Shown here piece by piece: positions 26,840 to 35,869 of a DNA stretch of 64,000 nt (positions within the stretch are counted from its first letter, which is position 1; each line of letters opens with the position of its first letter). Location: NCBI GenBank assembly GCA_002344825.1, contig DDUN01000036.1:1-64000 (forward strand). Reading direction: 5' to 3'. Source of the DNA: Candidatus Multiplicimicrobium inquinatum (lineage in GTDB: Bacteria; Omnitrophota; Omnitrophia; Omnitrophales; Aquincolibacteriaceae). Below the pieces are notes generated by a model, which did no database searches, had not been told where the DNA came from, and saw only the letters and a list, made by a program, of their open reading frames with translations. Made by a program: the position numbers and the translations under genes.

Positions 26840-27988
26840 ATGAAAACCGCCCCTATTTGGTTCTTTGTATGTGCGCTTGTTTTATCCGCTTGCGGATCTT
26901 CCTCGGATTCGAATTCAAAAATTAAAATCGGCTGTGCCGCGCCTTTGACGGGTGATCAAGCTCAAATCGGAATTGATATGTGCAATGGCGTCGAGCTCGC
27001 GCTTTTGCAAGCCAATGATTTTGCTCAGCAAGCGGCCGTCTCGGGTGTTGCCCCTTTACAGTTTGAAATCAGCCGTCAGGATGACCAGCATAACCCCGCC
27101 CAAGCCGTGAATGTTGCAAAAAAATTTGTTTCGGATCCCGCTGTTTTAGCGGTGGTCGGACATTTTAATTCGAGCTGCACGAAGCCTTCGTCCGCGGTTT
27201 ATAACTCGGCAGGATTGACGCAAATCACGCCCGCTTCAACGAACCCGGAGCTTTCACGGCAAGGTTTTTCGACTTTTTTCCGCACCGCCGCGACGGATGA
27301 AGTTCAGGGGCCAAAGGGTGCCATTTTTGCCGTTAAAAAGCTGGGTATTAAAAAGATTTTTGTGATCGATGATAAAACCACCTACGGTAAAGGCTTGGCG
27401 GACGAATTTGAAAAGAAAGCCCGCGAGCTTGGCGCCGAAATTTTAGGGCATGAAGGAATTACGCAAGGAGATAAAGACTTTACCCCCCTGCTTACGAAAA
27501 TTAAACCGCTGGAACCCGAATTGATTTATTACGGCGGTATTTATCCCGAAGGCTCTTTGCTTTTGAGGCAGACGCGCGCGCTCGACATGAAAGCCGGATT
27601 TATGGGTGGTGACGGCATCGCGACTTTAACTTTTTCGGAGTTGGCCACGCAGGCGATTGCCGAAGGTACTTACGCGACCATGGTGGGCGGCGATATGCAC
27701 CAGGTTCCCGCGGCGGCTTCTTTTATTCGCGACTATGAAAGTAAATACGGAACTTTAGGGCAGTGGTCGGCTTATGGCTATGATTCAGCCAATGTTTTTG
27801 TTGAGACGATCCGCAAAGCGGCAACCAAAGATCGTGCCGCGGTGCTTAAAACGATCCGTGAAATCCCTAAGTTTCAGGGAATTACGGGGGATATTGTGTT
27901 TGATGAAAAAGGCGATAATCAAAATCAGTTTATCGGAATTTTTCAGTTTCAAAGCGGCAAACTGCATTATGTCGGACCGGCGGACTAA
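26840..27988 (+). CDS. livK: Branched-chain amino-acid ABC transporter, substrate-binding lipoprotein
   Basis: A 382-residue periplasmic-binding protein anchored as a lipoprotein: signal peptide with lipobox LSAC (Cys18). The mature protein has the two-lobe fold of the Leu/Ile/Val-binding family: KIGCAAPLTGDQAQIGIDM at the start, LAVVGHFNSSCTKPSSAVY and ITPASTNPELSRQG around the ligand-binding cleft. It starts a complete livKHMGF cluster. The ligand could be leucine-type amino acids or another small acid or amide, since this family is broad. Confidence 0.93.
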   Translation: MKTAPIWFFVCALVLSACGSSSDSNSKIKIGCAAPLTGDQAQIGIDMCNGVELALLQANDFAQQAAVSGVAPLQFEISRQDDQHNPAQAVNVAKKFVSDPAVLAVVGHFNSSCTKPSSAVYNSAGLTQITPASTNPELSRQGFSTFFRTAATDEVQGPKGAIFAVKKLGIKKIFVIDDKTTYGKGLADEFEKKARELGAEILGHEGITQGDKDFTPLLTKIKPLEPELIYYGGIYPEGSLLLRQTRALDMKAGFMGGDGIATLTFSELATQAIAEGTYATMVGGDMHQVPAAASFIRDYESKYGTLGQWSAYGYDSANVFVETIRKAATKDRAAVLKTIREIPKFQGITGDIVFDEKGDNQNQFIGIFQFQSGKLHYVGPAD

Positions 27989-28057
27989 CTTTCGCGTGGC
28001 GGAATCAATTTTAAAAAACACGGCCCCCGCTTCTTTTCTTTCTCTCGTATTATTTGC

Positions 28058-28963
28058 ATGAGCATTTTAGATATTTTTCTTCAGCAATTGATCAATGGTT
28101 TAACGATCGGCATGATCTACGCTTTGATCGCGTTGGGATACACCATGGTTTATGGTATTGCCCAGCTGATCAATTTCGCGCACGGCGAAGTTTTTATGGT
28201 GGGCGCCTATTTGGGGTTGCTTTTTTATACGATTTTCAATCAAACGGCGCTGGCATCTTGGATCATCGCCCCGACTTTTCTCGCGACCATGATCGCTACG
28301 GCCTTGCTTGGCTATTTGATCGAACGGTGTGCATATAGGCCCTTGCGCAACGCGCCGCGCTTGGCGCCGCTTATTGCCGCGATCGGCATTTCATTTTTAC
28401 TCCAGAACGCGGTGATGTTGATTGCCGGACCTACAGATAAAAGCTTTCCATCGATTCTCACGATTCAAAAATATACATTCTCACATGTGACGGTGACCAA
28501 TTTACAAATTTTGATTACGGTAGTTTCAATTGGTTTGATGACGGGGCTGCATTTTTTTGTGAAGCACACGAAAATTGGGAAGGCCATGCGCGCTTTGGCG
28601 GACGATCGGCAAGCCGCCAGTTTGATGGGGATTGACGTGAATTTTGTGATTGCGGTGGCTTTTATTATTGGGTCTGCATTGGCCGGTGCGGGCGGTTTGA
28701 TGTTCGGCGCTTATTACAACACGATTAATTTTCACGACGGTTACTTGGCGGGTATGAAAGCTTTTACAGCCGCGGTTTTGGGCGGCATCGGTAATATTCC
28801 CGGCGCGATGATCGGCGGCGTTTTGCTCGGTGTTTTGGAAGGGTTAGCCGCGGGCTATATTTCTTCGCAATGGAAAAATGTTTTTGCTTTCTTGATTTTG
28901 ATTTTAATTCTTCTTTTTCGCCCGACTGGGCTTTTCGGCGCGCGCGTCGTGAAAAAAGTCTAA
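28058..28963 (+). CDS. livH: Branched-chain amino-acid ABC transporter permease LivH
   Basis: A 301-residue permease with about eight spans. Typical features are NGLTIGMIYALIALGYTMVYG at the N-terminus, the INFAHGEVFMVGAY motif and the cytosolic ATPase-contact loop MRALADDRQAASLMGID. It partners LivM and the LivG/LivF ATPases. There is no clear ribosome binding site; TATTAT lies 4 nt upstream of the ATG. It lies 69 bp after livK and touches livM with no gap. Confidence 0.93.
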   Translation: MSILDIFLQQLINGLTIGMIYALIALGYTMVYGIAQLINFAHGEVFMVGAYLGLLFYTIFNQTALASWIIAPTFLATMIATALLGYLIERCAYRPLRNAPRLAPLIAAIGISFLLQNAVMLIAGPTDKSFPSILTIQKYTFSHVTVTNLQILITVVSIGLMTGLHFFVKHTKIGKAMRALADDRQAASLMGIDVNFVIAVAFIIGSALAGAGGLMFGAYYNTINFHDGYLAGMKAFTAAVLGGIGNIPGAMIGGVLLGVLEGLAAGYISSQWKNVFAFLILILILLFRPTGLFGARVVKKV

Positions 28964-29914
28964 ATGAAGTTTCAGAAATTTATTCCATGGCTGGTGATCG
29001 CGGCGGCTTTTCTTTTTCCGTTTTTTGACAAAAACGCGTATCACATCGATGTCCTTGTTACCGCGGGGATTTTTATTTTGCTGGCGCTGGGTTTGCAGGT
29101 GATCGTGGGCTATGCCGGAATTCTCAATCTAGGATTCGCGGCATTTTTCGCTTTTGGCGCTTATACCTATGCGATTGTAAATATTCATTTCCATGTTCCT
29201 TTCTGGGGCGGCGTTGCGGTTAGCGCGATTGCGACGGCCGTATTCGGTATGCTGCTTGCTTTTCCGGCTCTTCGTTTGTCGGGGGATTATCTCGCCATCG
29301 TCACTTTGGGAGCGGGCGAAATTACCCGCATTGTTTTGAATAACTTGGATCAAGTCACCGGCGGTCCGAACGGTTTGCTTGGCATCGATCATCCGCGTCT
29401 GCCGATGGTTAATTATGATTTCAGCGTGCACTCCCAGCCTTATTATTTTCTGATTCTCATTTTTATTTTGGCCGTGATTTTCTTTTTACGGCGGCTTGAA
29501 ACCTCACGTCTTGGGCGCGCATGGCGCGCACTGCGCGAAGATGAGCTTGCGGCTTCAGCCATGGGGATTAATCTGGCTTGGGCTAAACTCACGGCTTTCG
29601 GAATCGGCGGTTTTATTGCTGGCATTGCAGGCTGTATTTTTGCCGCGAAGCAGGGCACAATTTCGCCCGACAGTTTTGATTTTACGGTTTCGGTCATGGT
29701 TTTAGCCATGGTGGTGCTGGGCGGTATCGGCAGTATTTACGGTGCGGTTTTAGGCGCGTTGGTTTTGACCATTTTGCCCGAATGTTTGCGCGATTTTACT
29801 TCTTACCGCATGCTTATTTTTGGTGTTGCGATGGTTGTGATGATGCTGTTTCGTCCCAGTGGTATTTGGAGCTCTGTGCGCTTTCGCGCACAACCGCTGA
29901 GAGCAAATAAATGA
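28964..29914 (+). CDS. livM: Branched-chain amino-acid ABC transporter permease LivM
   Basis: A 316-residue second permease with about nine spans. It shows LGLQVIVGYAGILNLGFAAFFAFGAY, the family's long helix motif, and the ATPase-contact loop WRALREDELAASAMGINL. It begins directly after the livH stop and overlaps livG by 4 nt. Confidence 0.93.
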   Translation: MKFQKFIPWLVIAAAFLFPFFDKNAYHIDVLVTAGIFILLALGLQVIVGYAGILNLGFAAFFAFGAYTYAIVNIHFHVPFWGGVAVSAIATAVFGMLLAFPALRLSGDYLAIVTLGAGEITRIVLNNLDQVTGGPNGLLGIDHPRLPMVNYDFSVHSQPYYFLILIFILAVIFFLRRLETSRLGRAWRALREDELAASAMGINLAWAKLTAFGIGGFIAGIAGCIFAAKQGTISPDSFDFTVSVMVLAMVVLGGIGSIYGAVLGALVLTILPECLRDFTSYRMLIFGVAMVVMMLFRPSGIWSSVRFRAQPLRANK

Positions 29915-30708
29915 AAAACAACCAAGCTTTAGCCGAATTCAATATCTTGAATATCGAAAAAGTGACGCAGCGCTTTGGCGGTGTCACCGCGCTGAATGAG
30001 CTCTCTTTTTCGGTGCGGCAGGGACAAATCGCGAGTGTGATCGGACCCAATGGCGCGGGCAAAACGACGCTTTTCAACTGCATCACAGGCCTTTATCGTC
30101 CTGATTCAGGATCGATGTTCTTCGGCGATTCGCAAATAAATTTAAACCGTATGCAGCCCTATGAAATTGCCGCCTGCGATATTTCCCGTACTTTTCAGAC
30201 TATCCGCTTATTTAAAAATATGACCGCGCTTGAAAATGTGATGGTGGGTGCGCATTCCAAGCTGCGTTCCGGAATGTTCGGTTGTTTGGTTCAGCCGCGT
30301 TGGACCCGCGTGGAGGAAAAACGCATGGAACAGCGCGCGCACCGATTACTTAATTTCTTTTGTTTGGACGGCAAGGCGAATGAGCTTGCGCACAATTTAG
30401 CCTATGGGCATCAAAGAAAACTCGAAATTGCGCGCGCGCTTGCCAGTGATCCCAAGCTTTTGCTTTTGGATGAACCTGCGGCGGGAATGAATCCCAAAGA
30501 AAAAGAAGAATTGCTCGGTTATTTAACCGCGATTCGTGACCGCGGCGTCACCTTGGTTTTGATTGAGCATGATATGAAAGTAGTCATGCCGATATCCGAT
30601 CATATTGTGGTTTTGGATTACGGAAAAAAAATCGCGGAAGGCAAGCCTAAGGAAATTCAATGCAACAAAACGGTTATTGAAGCTTATTTGGGAAAACCTT
30701 GTGAATAA
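29911..30708 (+). CDS. livG: Branched-chain amino-acid ABC transporter ATPase LivG
   Basis: A 265-residue ABC ATPase. Walker A GPNGAGKTT, Q-loop FQTIRLFKNMTALENV, a LivG-type signature LAYGHQRKLEIARAL in place of LSGGQ, Walker B LLLLDEPAAGMNPKE and the H-loop Glu-His (LIEHDMK). The C-terminus VIEAYLGKP is the hallmark of the LivG/LivF group. The stop overlaps the GTG start of livF by 8 nt. Confidence 0.94.
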   Translation: MKNNQALAEFNILNIEKVTQRFGGVTALNELSFSVRQGQIASVIGPNGAGKTTLFNCITGLYRPDSGSMFFGDSQINLNRMQPYEIAACDISRTFQTIRLFKNMTALENVMVGAHSKLRSGMFGCLVQPRWTRVEEKRMEQRAHRLLNFFCLDGKANELAHNLAYGHQRKLEIARALASDPKLLLLDEPAAGMNPKEKEELLGYLTAIRDRGVTLVLIEHDMKVVMPISDHIVVLDYGKKIAEGKPKEIQCNKTVIEAYLGKPCE

Positions 30709-31426
30709 AGAATCGACGATATTGGAAGTTGAGAGTCTCTATGCGGGTTACGGTCCGATTGAGATTTTGAAGGGCGTGAATGTCAAAATTCCGGAAGGAA
30801 AGATTGTGTCTTTGATCGGCTCGAATGGCGCCGGGAAGACGACTTTTTTGATGACGCTTTCAGGGTTGGTGCGTGCTCATCAGGGTTCCATTCTGTTTCA
30901 GGGTAAAGAGCTTTCCAAATGCGCGCCCTTTGATATTGTGAAGCAAGGTGTGGTGCAGGTCCCCGAAGGTCGGCGCATCTTTCCGCATCTCACCGTCGAG
31001 GAAAATTTAGATTTAGGGGCTTATACCCGCAAAGATCCCAAGCAGGAAATCAAACGCGATAAAGAGGAGTGGCTTACTTTGTTTCCTATTCTTCAGAAAA
31101 GATTGAAAGGGCAGGCTGGTAATTTAAGCGGCGGGGAACAGCAAATGCTCGCGATGGCACGCGCGTTGATGGCAAAGCCCAAACTTTTATTGTTGGATGA
31201 GCCGAGCTTGGGATTGGCGCCGAAGTTGATCGAGATTATTTTTAATTTAATTCTTAAAATCAAAGAAAAAGGGCTGACGATTCTTTTGGTCGAGCAAAAC
31301 GCCTGGAAAGCTTTAGAGCTTGCCGATTACGCGTATGTAATTGAATCAGGGCAAATTCAAATGGAAGGCGCGGGGAAAGATTTGTTAGTTAATCCAAAAA
31401 TAAAAAATGCTTATCTGGGGCAGTGA
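30701..31426 (+). CDS. livF: Branched-chain amino-acid ABC transporter ATPase LivF
   Basis: About 241 residues from the GTG at 30701; the longer upstream frame is only out-of-frame livG sequence. Walker A GSNGAGKTT, VVQVPEGRRIFPHLTVEENL (LivF signature), LSGGEQQMLAMARALM, Walker B LLLLDEPSLGLAPK and LVEQNAWKALELAD. Last gene of livKHMGF; it ends 5 bp from the convergent yaeQ-like gene. Confidence 0.94.
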   Translation: MNKESTILEVESLYAGYGPIEILKGVNVKIPEGKIVSLIGSNGAGKTTFLMTLSGLVRAHQGSILFQGKELSKCAPFDIVKQGVVQVPEGRRIFPHLTVEENLDLGAYTRKDPKQEIKRDKEEWLTLFPILQKRLKGQAGNLSGGEQQMLAMARALMAKPKLLLLDEPSLGLAPKLIEIIFNLILKIKEKGLTILLVEQNAWKALELADYAYVIESGQIQMEGAGKDLLVNPKIKNAYLGQ

Positions 31427-31431
31427 GCCGG

Positions 31432-31950
31432 CTAGCGGTAAAGAGTGCTTTCAAAGATTTCGTCGTTGAGTGCCACTCCAATTACATTCTCCATCACCTC
31501 GTACAGCGTAATGTGATTCGTTCGTTTCAGCGAGTTGCCGAGCGAAGTAATAAAGCTCGCATCAAACGATAAGTATTCAAGCCTCTCCGACTTGTCGATT
31601 TTCTTCTCCACCATTTTCTTAAAAACATCCAGCTCGCGTTTGGCTTCTTTGACGAAAATAACACGTGTATTTTTTAATTTAGTGGCTAAGGCGTCAATTT
31701 TCTTAATGGCCACCTGTCCGCAGTCAATCCACAGCTTGGGAACACCGTGATCGCCCGGAATCATTAAGTCTGGCTTGTAATGCATATCCGCGCTGATTTC
31801 GACTTTCAATTCAGGCGTATAAAACAAAAGATACGAAAGTAGCTTCATCACGATATGTTCGCGATGTTCGCAGACATCTTTAACCAGAATGAGTCTGGTT
31901 TGCGGCGGAATTTTGGGGGCGCAAACTTCGAAAGAGAATTTTTCAATCAT
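31432..31950 (-). CDS. YaeQ family protein
   Basis: A 172-residue soluble protein resembling YaeQ, which has a PD-(D/E)xK nuclease-like fold but no proven nuclease activity; E. coli YaeQ was linked to transcription antitermination. Matching features are the early HREHIVMKLLSYLLFY helix, a KPDLMIPGD strand with an acidic residue, and the LWIDCGQVAIKKID element, the PD...E/D-x-x-Q/K arrangement. It is more diverged in the C-terminal half. The gene stands alone, convergent with livF. Confidence 0.7.
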   Translation of the reverse strand: MIEKFSFEVCAPKIPPQTRLILVKDVCEHREHIVMKLLSYLLFYTPELKVEISADMHYKPDLMIPGDHGVPKLWIDCGQVAIKKIDALATKLKNTRVIFVKEAKRELDVFKKMVEKKIDKSERLEYLSFDASFITSLGNSLKRTNHITLYEVMENVIGVALNDEIFESTLYR

Positions 31951-32001
31951 GAAGTGATTATAGTGCTTATAAATTATTTAGATGCAAAAATAATGGTACA
32001 C

Positions 32002-32081
32002 ATCTCAAAGAAACAAATAGAATCTGTTCAAACAGCTGATGCTACGCTCAGAACTCACATCTTCTATTTGTTTTTTGAGAT
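32002..32081. repeat. Long imperfect inverted repeat
   Basis: A 21-nt left arm (32002-32022, ATCTCAAAGAAACAAATAGA plus A) and a 20-nt right arm (32062-32081) are complementary except for a one-base indel, around a 39-nt loop that contains a smaller CTGTT/AACAG-type hairpin. On either strand it would make a stable stem-loop; it could also be a small miniature element. Confidence 0.65.
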
Positions 32082-32504
32082 TATTGCGCTGAGGGGGTGG
32101 GGGCTATTAAATTGAGAAACGCGATGCGTTTCCTTTTGAAAATAGAAGAGCCGGCTGCTACCGCAGCCGGCTCGAAATGATTTCTGTTTATACCCGAAGC
32201 GGAGGCAAGCGGGCACGATTAAGCTCTACAACGACCTTCAACACCGTTAGATTTTTTGAAATGAGACACATAAAATTCTCCGTGTTTCTTCATTGGAAAA
32301 CCAGTCCTTCATTCCTTTCTCATGGGTTGTCCGGTTATTTAAAAGGGCGCCCCCGGCGGAGTGTCCGATATAAGCACCTCGGTGCATCTGGTAAACCCGG
32401 CCTGCGCTTAAAAAGAAACTTACTCACAGAATTAAAATATTTCAAGGTCACGCTAGGTTTTGCTATATGGAAAATCGCTTTTCATCCGTCCTTTACGAGT
32501 TTGA
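32082..32504. other. Gene-free stretch with structured DNA, no coding gene recognised
   Basis: No supportable protein gene in 31951-32517. Besides the inverted repeat it holds AAACGC-GAT-GCGTTT (32117-32131), a perfect 11-bp hairpin GAGCCGGCTGC-TACC-GCAGCCGGCTC (32148-32173), and a G+C-rich block at 32340-32410 with a GCAC-CTCG-GTGC hairpin. Read on the minus strand, the 11-bp hairpin is followed by TTCTATTTT and could be a terminator for a leftward small RNA starting near 32450. I do not recognise a known RNA family here. Confidence 0.4.
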
Positions 32505-32510
32505 TATAAT
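32505..32510 (+). promoter_or_regulatory. -10 box, predicted leaderless start of the SDR gene
   Basis: Perfect TATAAT 7 nt before the ATG at 32518. There is no Shine-Dalgarno sequence between them, so the mRNA would begin at or next to the A of the start codon. Confidence 0.55.
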
Positions 32511-32517
32511 CCGCGCC

Positions 32518-34077
32518 ATGAATCACGACCTTAACAAACAAGTTTCGCCTGAAGACGCGGCGTTTGTCATTGAGACTTTAAAGAGTCTTCTCGAAAATCC
32601 CGATCAGCTGGCGGCCTTGCCCGAAGAAAAAAGAATCGCTTTGCGTATGGCGGCGGGAAAATTATCGCGTCCCAGCAAAGAAGAAAAGCTTTCACGGGGC
32701 AAACAGGTCAAAAAAATCAACCGTAAGAAAATCGCGCGGGAAGAACGCGCTGCTCGTGCGGCCACCGGTATTCGTGCCGCGAGAACCACCTCTGTTTTTT
32801 CAGCGCCTGAAAAACGGGCGGTGACCGATGCGTCGTTGCAAAAACTGCCTGATTTGAGCTCTCCGCGTAATTGTTATGTGTGTAAGGCGGAATATACGCA
32901 GCTACATTTTTTTTATGACGCCATGTGTCCCGCTTGCGCGCAGTTTAATTATGATAAACGCTTTCAAACCGCGCCGCTTGATGGGCAGGTGGCGGTCATT
33001 ACGGGATCGCGCCTGAAGATCGGCTATCAGGCAACTCTTATGATGCTGCGGGCAGGTGCGAAAGTGATCGCGACTACGCGTTTTCCCGTCGACTCCGCCA
33101 TCCGCTTTGCCAAAGAAAAAGACTTTCCGTTGTGGCGTGACCGCCTGCATGTTTACGGGTTGGATTTAAGGCATACACCGAGCGTAGAAATTTTTTGCCG
33201 CATTTTTGAGAAAAAATATGGCCGTCTCGATTTATTGATCAACAATGCCGCCCAAACCGTGCGCCGTCCGCCGGGTTTTTACGCGCATCTCATGGCGAAT
33301 GAAACGATGCCGCATGAAAGACTGCCTGCCGAAGCGAGAGGGTTGCTTGCTGATTTTATGGAGATAAAAAATACGCTTTCTTTGCATGCGCGTAAGACTT
33401 TATCCGCGCCTGAAATGGCAGGCGAAGCCGCGCTTAAAATTACCTGGAGCGGTAAAACACAAGGCATCGGCCTTTTGGCTTCCGCGGAACTTTCGCAGGT
33501 TCCTTATGCTTATGATGATACGAGCGAGGAAGAAAAAGTTTTTCCGGCCGGAAAACTAGACGCGGATTTGCAACAGGTAGATTTGCGTGAAACCAATAGT
33601 TGGCGTTTGCGTTTGGGGGAAGTCGAAACATCGGAGTTGCTGGAGCTTCAGCTTGTGAATGCCATTGCGCCGTTTGTGCTTTGCAATAAATTGATTCCGC
33701 TTATGAAACGTGAAAATACAGGCATCAAACATATTGTGAATGTCACAGCCATGGAAGGAAAATTCCATCGGTTTAAAAAAGCGGATCGTCATCCGCATAC
33801 GAATATGGCAAAGGCCGCTTTAAATATGCTGACGCATACTGCCGCGGGCGGGCTGGCGAAAGAAGGTATTTATATGAACGCGGTGGATACCGGCTGGGTG
33901 ACGGATGAAGACCCGGTAACGCTTTCTTTGCGCAAACAAGAAGAGCATGACTTTCAGCCTCCGCTGGATATCGTCGATGGTGCGGCGCGGGTTTGCGACC
34001 CCTTCTTTCACGGAATTTTAACGGGCAAACATTGGTGCGGGAAGTTTTTAAAAGATTATTTCCCAATCGACTGGTAA
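32518..34077 (+). CDS. Zinc-ribbon SDR-family protein with atypical active site
   Basis: About 519 residues. Residues 1-110 are polar and helical, with a Lys/Arg-rich segment; 119-140 form a zinc ribbon (C119, C122, C137, C140); from 155 on there is a short-chain dehydrogenase/reductase Rossmann fold with TGSRLKIG (162-169) and NNAAQT (242-247). Between the NNAA and C-terminal halves lies an extra segment of about 110 residues. The usual catalytic Ser region reads NVTAMEG (408-414), and in place of Tyr-x-x-x-Lys it has Thr428-N-M-A-Lys432. Substrate unknown. I start it at 32518, not the longer upstream frame, because of the TATAAT box. Confidence 0.75.
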   Translation: MNHDLNKQVSPEDAAFVIETLKSLLENPDQLAALPEEKRIALRMAAGKLSRPSKEEKLSRGKQVKKINRKKIAREERAARAATGIRAARTTSVFSAPEKRAVTDASLQKLPDLSSPRNCYVCKAEYTQLHFFYDAMCPACAQFNYDKRFQTAPLDGQVAVITGSRLKIGYQATLMMLRAGAKVIATTRFPVDSAIRFAKEKDFPLWRDRLHVYGLDLRHTPSVEIFCRIFEKKYGRLDLLINNAAQTVRRPPGFYAHLMANETMPHERLPAEARGLLADFMEIKNTLSLHARKTLSAPEMAGEAALKITWSGKTQGIGLLASAELSQVPYAYDDTSEEEKVFPAGKLDADLQQVDLRETNSWRLRLGEVETSELLELQLVNAIAPFVLCNKLIPLMKRENTGIKHIVNVTAMEGKFHRFKKADRHPHTNMAKAALNMLTHTAAGGLAKEGIYMNAVDTGWVTDEDPVTLSLRKQEEHDFQPPLDIVDGAARVCDPFFHGILTGKHWCGKFLKDYFPIDW

Positions 34078-34079
34078 TC

Positions 34080-34457
34080 ATGCGCGCTTTTTGGATTTAC
34101 CGTTTCCCGGCTGTTATGTGGATGATGCTGATTTTCTTTCTTTCATCCATTTCCGGCGATGATTTGCCGGATATAGATATTCCGTATATCCACATGATCG
34201 CGCATTTTGTGGAGTATGTTGTTTTAGGCTTTTTGCTTTCGCGCAGTTTTACGCATTCGGTCGGTAAGGAGAAAAAAGTTTTTGTTTCCGTCACGGCCTT
34301 TGTGATAGCCGTACTTTTTGCGTTATCCGATGAATGGCATCAAACTTTTGTTGCTGGACGAAATGGGGAATGGATGACAGTTGGTTATGACGCAATCTTT
34401 TCCGTTCTTGGCATTATTGTTTTTTGGATCACCCTAAGAGTTTTCAATAGGAATTAA
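34080..34457 (+). CDS. VanZ-like family membrane protein
   Basis: A 125-residue membrane protein with about four spans. The VanZ-like pattern is clear: SSISGDDLP after the first span, HMIAHFVEYVVLGFLLSRS in the second, and DEWHQTFVAGRNGEWMTVGYD before the last. VanZ raises teicoplanin resistance in enterococci, but most VanZ-like proteins are of unknown function. It starts 2 bp after the SDR stop and is probably co-transcribed with it. The longer upstream frame is out-of-frame SDR sequence. Confidence 0.85.
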   Translation: MRAFWIYRFPAVMWMMLIFFLSSISGDDLPDIDIPYIHMIAHFVEYVVLGFLLSRSFTHSVGKEKKVFVSVTAFVIAVLFALSDEWHQTFVAGRNGEWMTVGYDAIFSVLGIIVFWITLRVFNRN

Positions 34458-34460
34458 ATC

Positions 34461-34691
34461 GTGGAAGAAATTAAAAAAGGAATTTACGAACATTACAAAG
34501 GCAATCTGTATGAAGTGTTGGATACCGGCATTCATACCGAAGCGCGCGAACAGGTTGTGATCTATAAGGCTTTATATAAAGGTGACTTCAAGGAAGGCCA
34601 GCTTTGGGTACGTCCCCTTGCTATGTTTCAGGAAACCGTCAATATCGACGGCAAAGAAATTCCGCGTTTTAAATATTTGCGTCCTTCATAG
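34461..34691 (+). CDS. DUF1653 protein
   Basis: A 76-residue protein that is one whole DUF1653 domain: GIYEHYKGNLYEVLDTGIHT, then VIYKALY, LWVRPLAMFQETV and PRFKYL. Its function is unknown; the fold is a small beta barrel. It starts at GTG 34461 with AGGAAT about 8 nt upstream, 3 bp after the VanZ-like gene. Confidence 0.88.
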   Translation: MEEIKKGIYEHYKGNLYEVLDTGIHTEAREQVVIYKALYKGDFKEGQLWVRPLAMFQETVNIDGKEIPRFKYLRPS

Positions 34692-34709
34692 GCGTTAGCT
34701 AAGGTAGGG

Positions 34710-34715
34710 TATAAT
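34710..34715 (+). promoter_or_regulatory. -10 box, predicted leaderless start of the zinc peptidase gene
   Basis: Perfect TATAAT, with 7 nt between it and the ATG at 34723. An in-frame ATG at 34714 lies inside the -10 box and so cannot be in the mRNA from this promoter. No Shine-Dalgarno sequence is present. Confidence 0.55.
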
Positions 34716-34722
34716 GACTGTT

Positions 34723-35739
34723 ATGAATTCTCTGCCGTGGAAACGTATGAAGCAAGATAAGCTGATGGATCTTACCATTAGCCGCTTGGGTCTAACGATT
34801 GCAGGTTCAGCGCTTGAGCCTTTGATTGCCCGGCTTTATTCCGAGCTTGAAGCCAAGGGGCTTAGTTTTAAGCCGCCCTGTTTTTTGGCGGATGAATGGT
34901 TTTGTCCCGTGGGTGTGCCTGCTATCGGCATTCCTTTTTATTTGTCGCACCCGCGTTTGCGCCGCCTTGAAAAAGAAATGATTTTGGAAGTGGAGGGCGG
35001 CAGCACAACCGAGTTTTTGCGTCTCATGCGCCATGAAACGGGCCATGCATATTCGTATGCCTACGGCCTTTACCGCAAGTCAGCCTGGCGTAAAATTTTC
35101 GGCTCTGCTTCTATGGAATATCCCGACACTTATCATCCGCGTCCTTACAGCAGAAGCTATGTGGTGCATTTGGAAAATTGGTACGCGCAAAGTCATCCCG
35201 ACGAAGATTTCGCCGAAACTTTCGCCGTGTGGCTGACGCCGGGACTTAATTGGCGCAAGAAATATAAAGATTGGAAGGCGCTTGAAAAATTAGAGTTTGT
35301 CGACAAGTTGATGAAATCTTTGCACGGAAAAGCGCCGTCTTGTCTGCCTCCGCAGGACTTCAAAGAGTTCGCCGGGCTCGATATGAAGCTCAAAACTTAT
35401 TTCCGAAAAAAAATGAAAGCTTACGAAGAAGAGTACCCGCATTTTTACGACCGCGATCTGAGACTGCTTTTTACGGACAAAGACGAAGAGAAATCCGCGG
35501 TTAAAGCCGTTGATTATTTAAAGAAATCACGCGAAAAGCTGATGCGCGCCGTCGCATTTTGGACTAAAGAAAAACGGTATACGATCGATCAATTGATGCA
35601 GAGGTTTATTGCCCGTACGGGGGAATTAGGACTTTATGTGCGGGAAGGTCAGCTTAATACGGATATGCAAGCCGCCGCCTTTGTGACAACTCTGGTTTCA
35701 ACCTATCTGTTTACAGGAAAGTTTAAACGATCCAAATGA
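34723..35739 (+). CDS. Putative zinc-binding metallopeptidase
   Basis: A 338-residue cytosolic protein. Residues 104-108 are HETGH, the zincin motif with the catalytic Glu, followed by DEDFAETFAVWL (160-171), whose Glu is the likely third metal ligand; this spacing matches the 'putative zinc-binding metallopeptidase' (Peptidase_Mx-like) group. The C-terminal half is helical and charged. No signal peptide, so it should act inside the cell. An ATP-grasp ligase gene follows after repeat D, and I suspect the pair works on the same peptide or small molecule. Confidence 0.75.
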   Translation: MNSLPWKRMKQDKLMDLTISRLGLTIAGSALEPLIARLYSELEAKGLSFKPPCFLADEWFCPVGVPAIGIPFYLSHPRLRRLEKEMILEVEGGSTTEFLRLMRHETGHAYSYAYGLYRKSAWRKIFGSASMEYPDTYHPRPYSRSYVVHLENWYAQSHPDEDFAETFAVWLTPGLNWRKKYKDWKALEKLEFVDKLMKSLHGKAPSCLPPQDFKEFAGLDMKLKTYFRKKMKAYEEEYPHFYDRDLRLLFTDKDEEKSAVKAVDYLKKSREKLMRAVAFWTKEKRYTIDQLMQRFIARTGELGLYVREGQLNTDMQAAAFVTTLVSTYLFTGKFKRSK

Positions 35740-35761
35740 TTTTTGAACAAAGAAGGCCCGC

Positions 35762-35849
35762 TTTCGGACCGTCTGCTACGTTGCTCCTTCTCGACGTGCC
35801 ACAAAGCACGCCTTTGTCGTCGCGCCTTGCATCCAGCCCAAAATCGAGC
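35762..35849. repeat. Intergenic structured repeat, copy D (diverged)
   Basis: Shares GTCTGCTACGTTGCT and TCGCGCCTTGCATCCAG with the inner blocks of copies A and E, around a central hairpin GACGTGC-CACAAA-GCACGCC. Its outer arms are shorter and less regular. It fills the gap between the peptidase and ATP-grasp genes. Confidence 0.6.
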
Positions 35850-35869
35850 TTCATCCTATGGGGTTGTTT

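Noticed and set aside
32177..32509. 110-residue open frame in the gap before the SDR gene
   Set aside because: No ribosome binding site, no signal or domain, ends at the SDR promoter; the region is better explained by hairpins and a possible small RNA.
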